This document shows positions 8,081-16,068 of a stretch of 45,388 bases of DNA, one piece after another (position 1 is the first letter of the stretch; the number at the start of each line of letters is the position of its first letter). The translations under genes were made by a program, and so were the position numbers. The stretch covers positions 85,485-130,872 of the forward strand of contig JAUTXP010000051.1 in the NCBI GenBank assembly GCA_030837965.1, given 5' to 3'. The notes below the pieces were generated by a model. That model saw only the letters and a program-made list of their open reading frames with translations, had not been told where the DNA came from and made no database searches. This DNA comes from Acidimicrobiaceae bacterium (GTDB lineage: Bacteria; Actinomycetota; Acidimicrobiia; Acidimicrobiales; JAUTXP01).

Positions 8081-8535
8081 GAGCCCGCCCCGATGGCCAG
8101 CGACCGCACGATGGCCTCGGCCCGCGGTGCCAGTACGAAACGGCGCACATGGCTGCCCAGCACCACGTAGAGGCAGAAGGCGCGCCCGTCCTCGGTGAAG
8201 AAGGACTGAAGGCCCGACTGGCCGGGCAGCACGCGCTGAAGGGCGTTGGGCTGGAAGTCCTCTGGCGGCAGCCGGAGGGGTCGGCCTGGGCGGGCGAACA
8301 GGGGCGACCCCGCCGCGGCCGGGTCGTGCTCGAACAGGGTGACGAAGACGTCGTCGGCCGACATGAGCTCGACCGCGCCGCCGCCGTAGTCGCCCCGCTC
8401 GGCGGGCAGCGGGAAGCTGGCCGCGTGCAGGATCGGGAGGGCGGTGGCGCCCGGCTCCGGCGTGCGTCTGCGGGCCCGGCCCTCCCAGCCCGCGGGCAGG
8501 TCGACGGCCAGGCCGAAGGCGGCCAGTCGCGGCAC
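8077..8535 (-). CDS. Hypothetical protein of the mau-like operon
   Basis: A 152-residue protein without signal peptide or membrane helix, starting at GTG 8535 as MPRLAAFGLAVDLPAGWEGR. The middle has ILHAASFPLPAERGDYGGGA and VFVTLFEHDP; the C-terminal half has QSFFTEDGRAFCLYVVLG and ends with a predicted helix. The DLPAGWEGR opening recalls small beta-rich proteins that start with a 'P.GW' motif, but I cannot name a family. It abuts the stop of the MauF-like gene with no gap and overlaps the MauE-like gene by 4 bases, so it belongs to the operon and probably to the same process. Confidence 0.65.
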   Translation of the reverse strand: MPRLAAFGLAVDLPAGWEGRARRRTPEPGATALPILHAASFPLPAERGDYGGGAVELMSADDVFVTLFEHDPAAAGSPLFARPGRPLRLPPEDFQPNALQRVLPGQSGLQSFFTEDGRAFCLYVVLGSHVRRFVLAPRAEAIVRSLAIGAGS

Positions 8536-9126
8536 CTAGCGCACTCCCCCGATGAGCAGTCCCGCGGCCGCGGCCACCAGTCCGGTCGTCGTGGTGAGCT
8601 GCACAGGACGGGCCCAGGCCCGCAGCCCGCGGTGCAGGTCGTTGAGTTGGCCCGGCCCCCGCACCCGCCTGCCCAGGAGCAGCGGCAGTGAGCGGCCCAG
8701 TCCGTAGGCGCTGCCCGCGACCAGACCCGCGCGCCACGAGCCTGCGGCCACGGTCAGGGCCAGAGCCAGGTAGGTGGCAGCCGTAGTGACGATGGTGAGG
8801 ACGCCCGCGCCCAGTTGGACGCCGAAGCCCATGCCGTAGACCCATCCTCGGTAGCGGGTGAGCCAGTCCTCGTTGACCTGCCGACGGGGACCGGGCACGC
8901 GCCCGCCGCGGTGTGATCGCAGTTCGATCGCGGCGCAGACGACTGCGGCGGCCGCGGCGGCCGCCCACGGCCATCGGCCCGTCGGGTGCACGAGCGCGCC
9001 CACCGCGCCGCCCGCGGAGAAGACAGCCACACCGCCCGCCCACGAACCGAGGATGTGGGCCGCGACCGTGAGTCCCCATCGGTTGTTTCGAGCCCGCTCC
9101 CCGAGCGGGTGGATGCTGGCCAGCAT
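8536..9126 (-). CDS. MauF/CcdA-like polytopic membrane protein
   Basis: 196 residues with about five hydrophobic segments (about 18-45, 50-68, 95-130, 130-150 and 175-194). The stretch YGMGFGVQLGAGVLTIVTTA is similar in style to the FG..LG.G..T repeats of the CcdA/MauF family, which carries electrons across the membrane to oxidised thioredoxin-like partners. In mau operons MauF is required for light-chain maturation. No obvious Cys pair is seen in the membrane helices, which argues against a true CcdA-type electron carrier. A ribosome site GAGGGGAG lies just before ATG 9126. The assignment rests partly on its position between MauD-like and MauE-like genes. Confidence 0.5.
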   Translation of the reverse strand: MLASIHPLGERARNNRWGLTVAAHILGSWAGGVAVFSAGGAVGALVHPTGRWPWAAAAAAAVVCAAIELRSHRGGRVPGPRRQVNEDWLTRYRGWVYGMGFGVQLGAGVLTIVTTAATYLALALTVAAGSWRAGLVAGSAYGLGRSLPLLLGRRVRGPGQLNDLHRGLRAWARPVQLTTTTGLVAAAAGLLIGGVR

Positions 9127-9135
9127 CGACTCCCC

Positions 9136-9198
9136 TCAGGGCGACCAGGTCGAGCGCACGGCGGCCAGCACCGCGGCCAGCGCAGCGAGGACGGCCAT
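9136..9198 (-). CDS. Possible 20-residue hydrophobic microprotein
   Basis: A tiny frame, MAVLAALAAVLAAVRSTWSP, starts at ATG 9198, which shares its first base with the TGA of the MauD-like gene (TGATG). It ends nine bases before the start of the MauF-like gene. It fills almost exactly the only gap in an otherwise overlapping operon and would form one short membrane helix. Tight coupling is the sole evidence for expression; it may be chance. Confidence 0.35.
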   Translation of the reverse strand: MAVLAALAAVLAAVRSTWSP

Positions 9199-9932
9199 CA
9201 GGCCTGGGGCGGCTCGTGGTACAGGCGGGGGTCGCCGGGGTGAATGCCGGCGGCCTCCAGCTCGCGGTCGACGTGGGCCTCGCGCTCGGCATCGCTCGAC
9301 CACGGACCGGGCACCTGGGCGTCGCCCTCGGCCGCGGTGAGCAGCTCGAGCACCTGGGCCAGCGTCTGGGCCGTGCCCTCGCCGCTGACCCGGCCCGTCG
9401 CGCCCGAGACGTGCACGAAGTACGGGGCGCCGGGCACGGCGTAGTCGACCCACGCGTCGGACGACATGACCACGTCCGTCCCGTCCTGGGTCAAGGCCCG
9501 GGCCGCGCTGACGCTCTCGTCGCCCGGCCCGCGGGTGACCACCACCATGCGCCTGCCGCTACTGCCAGTCGCGGGATCGCGGACGGCGTCCCAGAACGGG
9601 CGGCACGACGTGCACCCGGTGGTGAGGAAGGCGAGCACGGTGTCGCGTCCGCCGCTGGCCGGCGCGATGGTGACGGCCTCGTCGAACGGCGTGACGCCGA
9701 CGATGGCGGGCGCGGCCTGGCCCTGGGTTCGGGGCGACGGCGGACCGACCCGGACCGGGCCGTGTGTCGAGCCCGCGTGTGCAGGCGAAGGGGTGTCGTC
9801 GTCCAGGTTGACGCCCAGGTCGTGCAGTCGGCGCAGGATCTCGGCATGGCTGCGCAGCAGCCCGACGACCATCAGGGCCAGCACGGCCAGGGCGAGCGCC
9901 TCGACCGCCATCAACGCTCCCACGCCCCGCAT
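9198..9932 (-). CDS. MauD-like membrane-anchored thioredoxin-fold protein
   Basis: 244 residues. An N-terminal hydrophobic segment (about 5-26) anchors the protein, followed by a Pro-rich linker (about 45-75) and a thioredoxin-like domain. The redox motif is CTSC in FLTTGCTSCRPFWDAV (about residues 107-122), and the cis-Pro loop is VPGAPYFVHV. This order (anchor, linker, CxxC domain) is that of MauD, which helps form the many disulfides of the methylamine dehydrogenase light chain. It is the first gene of the operon, at ATG 9932, with an internal alternative at MAVEAL. The C terminus carries a charged extension of about 40 residues not needed for the fold. Confidence 0.8.
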   Translation of the reverse strand: MRGVGALMAVEALALAVLALMVVGLLRSHAEILRRLHDLGVNLDDDTPSPAHAGSTHGPVRVGPPSPRTQGQAAPAIVGVTPFDEAVTIAPASGGRDTVLAFLTTGCTSCRPFWDAVRDPATGSSGRRMVVVTRGPGDESVSAARALTQDGTDVVMSSDAWVDYAVPGAPYFVHVSGATGRVSGEGTAQTLAQVLELLTAAEGDAQVPGPWSSDAEREAHVDRELEAAGIHPGDPRLYHEPPQA

Positions 9933-9979
9933 CCTACGGCCCCGCCCGACGGCGCTCCCGAACCGCCCCCGAACGCGAA

Positions 9980-10021
9980 CTGGAGGACATGGTGGTCTTG
10001 GGCGACCACCATGTCCTCCAG
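9980..10021. repeat. GGAGGACAT hairpin element, copy 2
   Basis: An 18-bp perfect stem, CTGGAGGACATGGTGGTC (9980-9997) against 10004-10021, with loop TTGGGC. The outer arm is shared with the other copies but the inner part (GGTGGTC/GACCACC) is unique and still fully paired. It lies 56 nt beyond the stop of the minus-strand SURNod19 gene and 47 nt before the MauD-like start. Confidence 0.85.
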
Positions 10022-10077
10022 ACGGGTGCTGCTCTCGTACTGCTCTGGTACTGCTCGTGCTGCGTTGTTGCGTCGTG

Positions 10078-11874
10078 CTAGTCGGTGACCTCGAAGGCGC
10101 CTCGCATCGACGGGTGGATCCGACAGAAGAACGTGTAGACGCCGGGTTTGTCAGGCGTCAACGTCCAGTCCACCCGTTGGGCCGGGTACAACCCGACGCC
10201 CAACTCGGAGGAGTCGAAGTCCATCACGTCATCCCAGTTGCCGTTGCCGCCGTCGGCGATCGGGTAGTCCACCTTCGTGGGACCGGTGCACGGGACCCGA
10301 CAACTGGTGACGGTGTGCCACATGTAGTCGGCCGTGTCCGCGTTCACGAACTTCAGCGGCGATGCCTTCTTCACCTGCGGCAGGCCGTTGACCGCGACCA
10401 CGCCGAGGTCGGCTGCGCCGTAGGTGAACCCGCCCATGTCAATCTCGCTCAGCGCCTGACCCTTCTTGGTGGTCAGAGCCGGGCAGTTGTTGAGGGCGGT
10501 GCAAGGACCGTGGTTGACGTTCTCCTGGTACCGGGTGTGGGTGATCTGGCCTCGGGTGCACAGCGTCGTGGCCGAGGGGGTGCAGGTCGCCGTGAACCCG
10601 GCGGGGTTCTTCGCCTTGGTGGAGTAGCCGTCCACGATCTTGGTGGCCGGGTTGAACGGGTCGATGCCGCTGGTGTCGCCGGGGGCGACCCACGTCATCA
10701 CGATGCCCATGTTCTCGTACCAGGACGAGAAGTCCGAGTCATAGGTGGCGTTCAGGCGGATGGTGTCGCCCTCCTTGAGGAGGATGCCCCACCCGATGTC
10801 CTTGCTCGCCGCGGTCATGGAGAAGTCCCATGACGTGGGCTCGCCGCCAGGCTGCGTCCCGTCGCCCTTCCAGTAGATGCCCTCGGACGTGAGGATCGGC
10901 TTCTCCACGCCGTCACGGACGATGGAGATCTTGTCGTCCAAGCCGCCAGGGTGGAGGTGGCCGCCCATCACGACGAGCGTGCCGGTCTTGGTGTCGCCCA
11001 AGAACCCTGCTGGCACCTTCCAGTCCATGCCCTTCACGTTCTTCGGCTTGCCCTGCTGGGCTGACACGTTGCCCAGTGAGTTGTACCGGGCGCAGTTCTG
11101 AGCCGGGAACGAGCACGTGAGCTTGCCCGTCTTCGGGTCGGGGGTGCCATGACCCCGCTGCACGTTGTAGATGGGGTTGAACGGATAGGTCTCCGTCTCG
11201 GGGTCGAACTTGCTGCCGCCCACGTCCAGCCAGATGTTCTTGGTGTTCTGGAGCAAAGGCTTCCCGTTGGGCTGGAGAGCCTCGGCGTCAGTGGCCGCGA
11301 CGTAGTCGATGTCGTAGATGATCCAGACGACCGTCGGCTTGGCCGTGGCGTTGTGGATCATGTGGAGCAGGCCCCACGTGTCGTCCTTCTGGACCTTCAT
11401 GCCGTAGCCCTTGGGCCAGAACGGGATCGTCTTCTCCTCGCCCGAGGCCATGAAGGGGCCGCTGCCGTAGCTGCGACCCAGGTTGAGCCACGTGGCGTGG
11501 TGCAGGTGGAGCTGCTCGACCGGCGGGGCGTAGCCCGACGAGTCGATCAGGTTGGGCTTGAAGCGGGTGATGTACCCGTCGTAGGCAGGCTTCTCAATGG
11601 TGGTGGGCTCGATCAGCAAGTCGTTCTGACCGGGCTTGACCGGAAGCGGGCCGAAGACGAACCGGAGTCGCTTGCACTTCGCCCCGTAGTAGTTCGGGAC
11701 GTCGAACGAGCTCTCAGGGTCGCACGGCCGGGCGGGTACCTGCTCGATGAAGCCGGCCTCAGGGACCGGGGTTCTCGGTTCGTCCGCCTGAACGCCCGCA
11801 GCAGCAAGCCCCAGTAGGGCAAATGCCACGAGCAGCACGACGCGTACGCGTCGTCGATTGGAACGGCCAGCCAA
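10078..11874 (-). CDS. Secreted SURNod19-like protein with C-terminal cupredoxin domain
   Basis: 598 residues with a Sec signal (about 1-30, RRRVRVVLLVAFALLGL). The large central part resembles the SURNod19 family (PF07712): QLHLHHATWLN (about 119-129), LLHMIHNAT and MGGHLHPGGLD (about 303-313), all rich in His and reminiscent of copper monooxygenase sites. The last 110 residues form a cupredoxin: the His in YMWHTVTSC and the Cys, His and Met in FFCRIHPSMRG are the four type 1 copper ligands. It is probably a secreted copper protein; the substrate is unknown. The start is TTG 11874, preceded by the strong site GGAGGGGAG. It is transcribed away from the PQQ-like propeller genes. Confidence 0.78.
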   Translation of the reverse strand: MAGRSNRRRVRVVLLVAFALLGLAAAGVQADEPRTPVPEAGFIEQVPARPCDPESSFDVPNYYGAKCKRLRFVFGPLPVKPGQNDLLIEPTTIEKPAYDGYITRFKPNLIDSSGYAPPVEQLHLHHATWLNLGRSYGSGPFMASGEEKTIPFWPKGYGMKVQKDDTWGLLHMIHNATAKPTVVWIIYDIDYVAATDAEALQPNGKPLLQNTKNIWLDVGGSKFDPETETYPFNPIYNVQRGHGTPDPKTGKLTCSFPAQNCARYNSLGNVSAQQGKPKNVKGMDWKVPAGFLGDTKTGTLVVMGGHLHPGGLDDKISIVRDGVEKPILTSEGIYWKGDGTQPGGEPTSWDFSMTAASKDIGWGILLKEGDTIRLNATYDSDFSSWYENMGIVMTWVAPGDTSGIDPFNPATKIVDGYSTKAKNPAGFTATCTPSATTLCTRGQITHTRYQENVNHGPCTALNNCPALTTKKGQALSEIDMGGFTYGAADLGVVAVNGLPQVKKASPLKFVNADTADYMWHTVTSCRVPCTGPTKVDYPIADGGNGNWDDVMDFDSSELGVGLYPAQRVDWTLTPDKPGVYTFFCRIHPSMRGAFEVTD

Positions 11875-12361
11875 CGTCTTCTCCCCTCCGTCGGGCCTCG
11901 GTGGCCCGGCAGTCGTCGATGCCGATTGCTGGCCACGCCGGATGCCAGTGGCTTCGACGGAGGAGGGCGGGTGCAGAGCGCGGTGGCGTGGCCAAGCTCG
12001 CGACAGAATTTACTTGCCGCGTGCAACGAGTTTCGGGAGGTTCGTTCGAAGTCCTTCTGCAACATGGGAGAAATCTGAACCCTTGTCCGGTGTCGTCGCC
12101 GTGCGTGGCGCGCCAGCCACCTGCCCGCCTCGGCGCCTGCCGGCCATGGGGAAATCGTTCAGATCTTGCAGGAGTCGTGCAGGCCCGGCGAGAAGCCTGC
12201 CTCGACGGTTTCGAAGACCGCGGCCCTGCACCATCGGCGGGTGTGCTCCCCTCTCGGGGCGGCGCCCAGCCAGGCCTCTCCCCGCCGCGAACGCGAATGC
12301 CGCCGACTGGGGGTCGTGCGCCGCGGCGGCGTTCGGCTGTGGTTTGAGCAAGGGGGAGACT
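11875..12361. promoter_or_regulatory. Divergent control region between copper-protein genes
   Basis: These 487 bp separate the SURNod19-like gene (minus) from the PQQ-like gene (plus) and show no convincing gene. Both long leaders are GC-rich and able to fold. An 8-bp inverted pair, ATCTGAAC (12073-12080) and GTTCAGAT (12157-12164), lies near the middle, each next to GGGAGAAATC or GGGGAAATC, and could be paired operator sites. The strong ribosome site AGGGGGAG precedes GTG 12362. Confidence 0.4.
11885..11963 (-). promoter_or_regulatory. Possible leader fold covering the ribosome site of the SURNod19-like gene
   Basis: In the minus-strand transcript CCTCCGTCG (11963-11955) is the exact complement of CGACGGAGG (11893-11885), and the latter runs into the ribosome site GGAGGGGAG of the TTG start. 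The 61-nt loop contains another small hairpin, GGGCC/GGCCC. If both arms pair, the ribosome site would be hidden. No known riboswitch class is recognised. Confidence 0.35.
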
Positions 12362-13909
12362 GTGAAGCAGGCGATCACTGTCGCATTGGCGTTGGTCCTC
12401 GGGGCCGTGGGCCTGGCCTTTCCGGCCCGGGCGGCCAACCTGGGGACGGGCCAGTGCGCGCCCGCGGCCCACCCGGGTGGCGAGTGGCGCTCCTATGGCG
12501 GCAGCCTGGCCAACCAGCGCAACCAGACGGCTGAGACCAAGCTCAACCCGTCGACGGTGGCCAACACGGCCAAGGCGTGGTCGTTCAACATCGCCGACGA
12601 GGCCCAGGCGGGCGTGCTCGGCGGCGGCACCCTCCAGAACACGCCCGTCGTGGCCGACGGCTGCGTCTATCTCGCCAGCAGCTCGGGCTTCGTGTTCGCC
12701 GTCAACGCCGACACCGGTGAGCGGGTGTGGACCTCGCCCAAGATGCCCGGCTCGGCCGCGGGCACGTTGCTCGGCGGCGTGATCACGGGCTCGCCGTCGG
12801 TCTCCGGCGGCAAGGTCTACGTCGGCGTGTCCCGCCTGAACGACCCGTTCGTGGCCGCCCTCGACCAGAAGACGGGCGAGATCCTGTGGATCGCTCCGAC
12901 CCTCGATCCGGCCAAGAAGAACGACGCCTACCGCATGACGATCATCGCCTCGCCGGTGGTGGTCAACGGGATGATCTTCCAAGGGATGATGGGCGACGAG
13001 AACTCGGCCGGCTCGCGAGGCGGCTACGCCATCCTCGATGCCGCGACGGGCAAGCTGCTCGACCAGGAGTTCACCATCTCCGACGCCGAGTACGCGGCGG
13101 GCTACCGCGGCGCATCGGTGTGGTGCACGGCCGCGGCCGACGCGGCGGCGGGCTTCGTCTACGCCTGCGGCGGCAACCCGGCCAGCAAGCAGGAGGAGGC
13201 GCGCTACGCCAACGCCCTGCTCAAGATCGACATCAGGCGAACGCTCGCGGGCGGCGCGGCCAACCCGGCCTTCGGCAAGATCGTGGCCGCCTACAAGGGC
13301 AACTACGACCAGTACTACCCGGGCCTCGACCGCCAGCCCGCGTGCGACCAGGTCCCCACGACGGTGGTGTGGAGCCCGACCTGCGTGCAGATGGACCTTG
13401 ACTTCGGCGCCTCACCCAGCCTCTACAACATCGACGTGGCGGGCACGCCGGTGCAGGTCCTCGGCGACTTGCAGAAGGCGGGCATCTACCACGCCGTCTA
13501 CGCCGACTCCATGCAGTTGGCGTGGAACACGGTGGTGGGCACGCCCGGTCCCGTCTACAACGCGGGCTCGCCCGCGGTCGACGGCTCGAACGTCTATGTC
13601 GGCGCCAGCCTGCCGACCCAGGTGTTCGGCTTGTCCAACGACCGCGGCCGCTACCGCTGGGTGACGCCCATCGCCACTGGTGCGCCGATTCACTTCGAGT
13701 CGGTGTCCACCGCCAACGGCGTCGTCTACGAGATCGACAACTCGGGCGTGCTCAACATCTTGGACGCGGCCACCGGCGTGCCGGTGAAGCAGTTCGTGCT
13801 GTCCGCTGATGTGGGCGCCCCGGCCAACAGCCAGAGCAGCCAGGGCGTGTCCATCGCCCGGAACACCATCTACGCCGCCTCGTCCTCGTACGTAGTGGCC
13901 TATCGCTGA
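12362..13909 (+). CDS. Secreted PQQ-binding-like beta-propeller protein 1
   Basis: 515 residues with a Sec signal (MKQAITVALALVLGAVGLAF, cleaved near ARAANLG). The mature part begins GGEWRSYGGSLANQRNQ, the usual opening of PQQ-type propellers. It contains many blade motifs of the type FAVNADTGERVWT, AALDQKTGEILW and NILDAATGVPVKQF. In bacteria such propellers are quinoprotein dehydrogenases or non-catalytic binding proteins. No vicinal Cys-Cys pair, as in PQQ alcohol dehydrogenases, and no cytochrome CxxCH are seen, so an enzyme role is unproven. GTG 12362 follows the ribosome site AGGGGGAG. The next gene, 8 bp downstream, is a paralogue, and two cupredoxins follow. Confidence 0.8.
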   Translation: MKQAITVALALVLGAVGLAFPARAANLGTGQCAPAAHPGGEWRSYGGSLANQRNQTAETKLNPSTVANTAKAWSFNIADEAQAGVLGGGTLQNTPVVADGCVYLASSSGFVFAVNADTGERVWTSPKMPGSAAGTLLGGVITGSPSVSGGKVYVGVSRLNDPFVAALDQKTGEILWIAPTLDPAKKNDAYRMTIIASPVVVNGMIFQGMMGDENSAGSRGGYAILDAATGKLLDQEFTISDAEYAAGYRGASVWCTAAADAAAGFVYACGGNPASKQEEARYANALLKIDIRRTLAGGAANPAFGKIVAAYKGNYDQYYPGLDRQPACDQVPTTVVWSPTCVQMDLDFGASPSLYNIDVAGTPVQVLGDLQKAGIYHAVYADSMQLAWNTVVGTPGPVYNAGSPAVDGSNVYVGASLPTQVFGLSNDRGRYRWVTPIATGAPIHFESVSTANGVVYEIDNSGVLNILDAATGVPVKQFVLSADVGAPANSQSSQGVSIARNTIYAASSSYVVAYR

Positions 13910-13917
13910 GAGGCCTC

Positions 13918-15534
13918 GTGCCCCGACCCTGGACCCGCACCCTCGTCGCCGTCGCAGTCACCGTCCTGGCCGCAGGCGTCATCGTCCAAGTCCCCGCCAC
14001 CGCGGGCGCAACCTGCACGCCCGGGGCTGACACCAGCCCCGGCGGGCAGTGGCCCCGCATGGGCTACGACTTTGGTCAAACCAGGCATCAGCCTGCCGAG
14101 CACACCATCGGCAGGCTCCAGGCCCCGCTTCTGCAACCAGCGTGGACGTTCTCGGTGAACGACGCCACGGGCACGCAGTTCAACGAGGTCACCGGCTATC
14201 CGATCGTCGCCGACTCGTGCCTGTTCGTCGGCTCCAACGGCGGGCCCGGCAAGCCGGGATGGGTCTTCGCCCTCAACGCCGATGGCGGCGACGTGGTGTG
14301 GAAGCGGCAGTTGTCGGACGGCGTCTACAGCACGGTCGCGGTCGATGCCGGGATCGTGTACGCCTACGTCTCGCGGATCGGATCGCCGTATCTGGTCGCG
14401 CTCGACGAGCGCGACGGCCGAGTGCTGTGGCAGACCACGGTCGACAGCCAGCCGGGCACCGACGCGGTGGCCAGCCCCATCGTCTATGACGGCATGGTGT
14501 GGGTCGGGGTGTCCGGCTCCGCGGCCGAGGGCGACGACGCCACCCGCTTCGACTTCCGCGGCGTCAGCGTGCTGGTGCAGGCGGGTGCGGCGGGCGGGCG
14601 TGTCCTGGCGCACACCTATTCGATTCCCGACGACCGGTGGAAGCAGGGCACGGCCAACGCGGGCGGGGCCATCTGGTCGACCATCTCGATCGACGCCGAC
14701 CCGTCGTCGCCCACGCGTGGCTTCGGCTTCGTCGGCACGGGCAACCCGTTCAACTACGACAGCGAGGACCCCAACACCAACGCCGTTCTGAAGATCGACC
14801 TGCGGCGCACGGTCGGCGGCATGCAGAACCCGGCGCTGGGATCGATCGTCGGGTCGTACAAGGGGGACGTCGAGGAGTACTTCCCGGCCTTGTCCGACAA
14901 GGCTTCTTGCGACGAGAACGACCCGGTCGGGCTGTTCCTCGCGGGCTTCGAGTGCGGGCGGCTGGACCTCGACTTCGGCGCCGCACCCAACTTGTTCGTG
15001 GACCGGCTGGGCAGGCGGACGGTCGGCGTGGGCCAGAAGTCCGGCGTCTACCACGCCTTCGACCCGGTGACCATGCAGCCCCGCTGGAAGCAGTTGATGG
15101 GCGTGCCCTCCGCGGTGGGCGGCATTGTGGGCACGGCTGCCTTCGACGGCACCGCGCTCTACGTCCCCCACTCCATCGCGGGCTACCTGGCCGCGCTGGA
15201 CAGGGACACGGGCACGCCGAAGTGGGCCTCGCCCTCGGCCGACGGCGTGCACTGGGGCAACCCGGTCACGTCGGCCAACGGCGTCGTGTACTCGGTCGAC
15301 CTCAAAGGGTTCCTGGACGCGTACGACTCGGGCACCGGCGCCCCGCTGCTGCACCGGCCCATGTCGGTCGGGGCCAACACGGGCGCGGCGCCCACCTTCT
15401 CGTGGGGCGGCGTGTCCGTGGCCCACAACACCGTGTATGCGAGCGTGGGCGTGGGCCTGACGTCGGCGGCCGCGGGCCTGCCCGCCATGCCGGACGGGTT
15501 CGTCATCGCCTTCCGGCCCGCCCGGACGCTGTGA
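13918..15534 (+). CDS. Secreted PQQ-binding-like beta-propeller protein 2
   Basis: A 538-residue paralogue of the preceding gene. It has a Sec signal (about residues 1-30), then GGQWPRMGYDFGQTRHQPAE and blade motifs FALNADGGDVVWKRQ, VALDERDGRVLWQT and AALDRDTGTPKWAS. Shared family-specific segments include VLKIDLRRTVGGMQNPA against LLKIDIRRTLAGGAANPA, and LDLDFGAAPNLF against MDLDFGASPSLY, which show a tandem duplication followed by divergence. It is probably periplasmic or extracellular. As with its neighbour, catalytic PQQ residues cannot be confirmed by eye. The GTG 13918 start is 8 bp after the previous stop, and the stop overlaps the next GTG (GTGA at 15531). Confidence 0.8.
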   Translation: MPRPWTRTLVAVAVTVLAAGVIVQVPATAGATCTPGADTSPGGQWPRMGYDFGQTRHQPAEHTIGRLQAPLLQPAWTFSVNDATGTQFNEVTGYPIVADSCLFVGSNGGPGKPGWVFALNADGGDVVWKRQLSDGVYSTVAVDAGIVYAYVSRIGSPYLVALDERDGRVLWQTTVDSQPGTDAVASPIVYDGMVWVGVSGSAAEGDDATRFDFRGVSVLVQAGAAGGRVLAHTYSIPDDRWKQGTANAGGAIWSTISIDADPSSPTRGFGFVGTGNPFNYDSEDPNTNAVLKIDLRRTVGGMQNPALGSIVGSYKGDVEEYFPALSDKASCDENDPVGLFLAGFECGRLDLDFGAAPNLFVDRLGRRTVGVGQKSGVYHAFDPVTMQPRWKQLMGVPSAVGGIVGTAAFDGTALYVPHSIAGYLAALDRDTGTPKWASPSADGVHWGNPVTSANGVVYSVDLKGFLDAYDSGTGAPLLHRPMSVGANTGAAPTFSWGGVSVAHNTVYASVGVGLTSAAAGLPAMPDGFVIAFRPARTL

Positions 15535-16067
15535 GCGTGAGGGTTGTGAGGGTTGTGGGAGTAGGCCGGTTGCGCGCCGTCGTCGGCGTGCTGGTCGTGG
15601 CCGTCGGGGTTGGTGGCGGCGTGGCGCGAGCCGACCAGGCCGGCGTCTCCGCTTCGGTGGTGGCCGGGCCTGGGTCGGGCCGTGCGGGCCGCTACACCAC
15701 CGACACCGTGCCGCTGGTGCGGGGGGCGGGCGCCAGCCTGGTCAACGCCGACATCACCTGGCACGACGTGGTGTCGGCCGACTTCGGTCCCGACGACTCG
15801 CCGTGGTGCGGGGTCGTCGACCCGGCCAGGCCCGAGTCGCCCGCCAACCCTCGCCTGTACCCGCTGGGCCGGTGCCCGCTGTTCCGGGCCGAGGGCACGC
15901 CCGGCGCGGGCGGCAGCAGCGCCATCCAAGGCTTGGGCGGTCTGGTGGCGGGGCGGGTCTACGCCTTTCGCTGCACCCTGGTCCCCGGCATGCAGGGCCA
16001 TTTCATCGTCACCGACAACCCCCAATCGAGCAGTCCCCAATCGAGCAGTCCCGAATCGAGGAGCTGA
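15531..16067 (+). CDS. Secreted cupredoxin-like protein with an altered copper site
   Basis: 178 residues with an N-terminal hydrophobic signal (about 10-33). The cupredoxin-like domain has the His in TWHDVVSADFG and, near the C terminus, FRCTLVPGMQGHFIV. Compared with the next gene (FHCTVHPGMQ) the second His ligand is replaced by Val, leaving His, Cys and Met only, so a normal type 1 copper site is doubtful. Two more Cys (SPWCGV, GRCPLF) may form a disulfide. The tail consists of SSSPQ-like repeats encoded by a 15-bp tandem repeat. The start GTG overlaps the stop of propeller 2; GTG 15537 is an alternative. Confidence 0.75.
   Translation: MSVRVVRVVGVGRLRAVVGVLVVAVGVGGGVARADQAGVSASVVAGPGSGRAGRYTTDTVPLVRGAGASLVNADITWHDVVSADFGPDDSPWCGVVDPARPESPANPRLYPLGRCPLFRAEGTPGAGGSSAIQGLGGLVAGRVYAFRCTLVPGMQGHFIVTDNPQSSSPQSSSPESRS
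16021..16064 (+). repeat. 15-bp tandem repeat in the cupredoxin tail
   Basis: CCCAATCGAGCAGTC occurs twice in a row (16021-16035, 16036-16050), followed by a third degenerate copy (16051-16064). It encodes the Ser/Pro/Gln-rich C-terminal tail of the upstream cupredoxin-like protein and could vary in copy number between strains. Confidence 0.85.
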
Positions 16068-16068
16068 C

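Noticed and set aside
11875-12000. Cobalamin riboswitch before the SURNod19-like gene (GCCACTGG is present)
   Set aside because: The AGCCAGGAGACC-type box and other conserved segments are absent; the match is a single short string.
12362-15534. Calling the two propellers PQQ-dependent alcohol dehydrogenases
   Set aside because: Propeller repeats are clear, but the vicinal Cys pair and a cytochrome domain are missing, so only PQQ-like propeller is supported.
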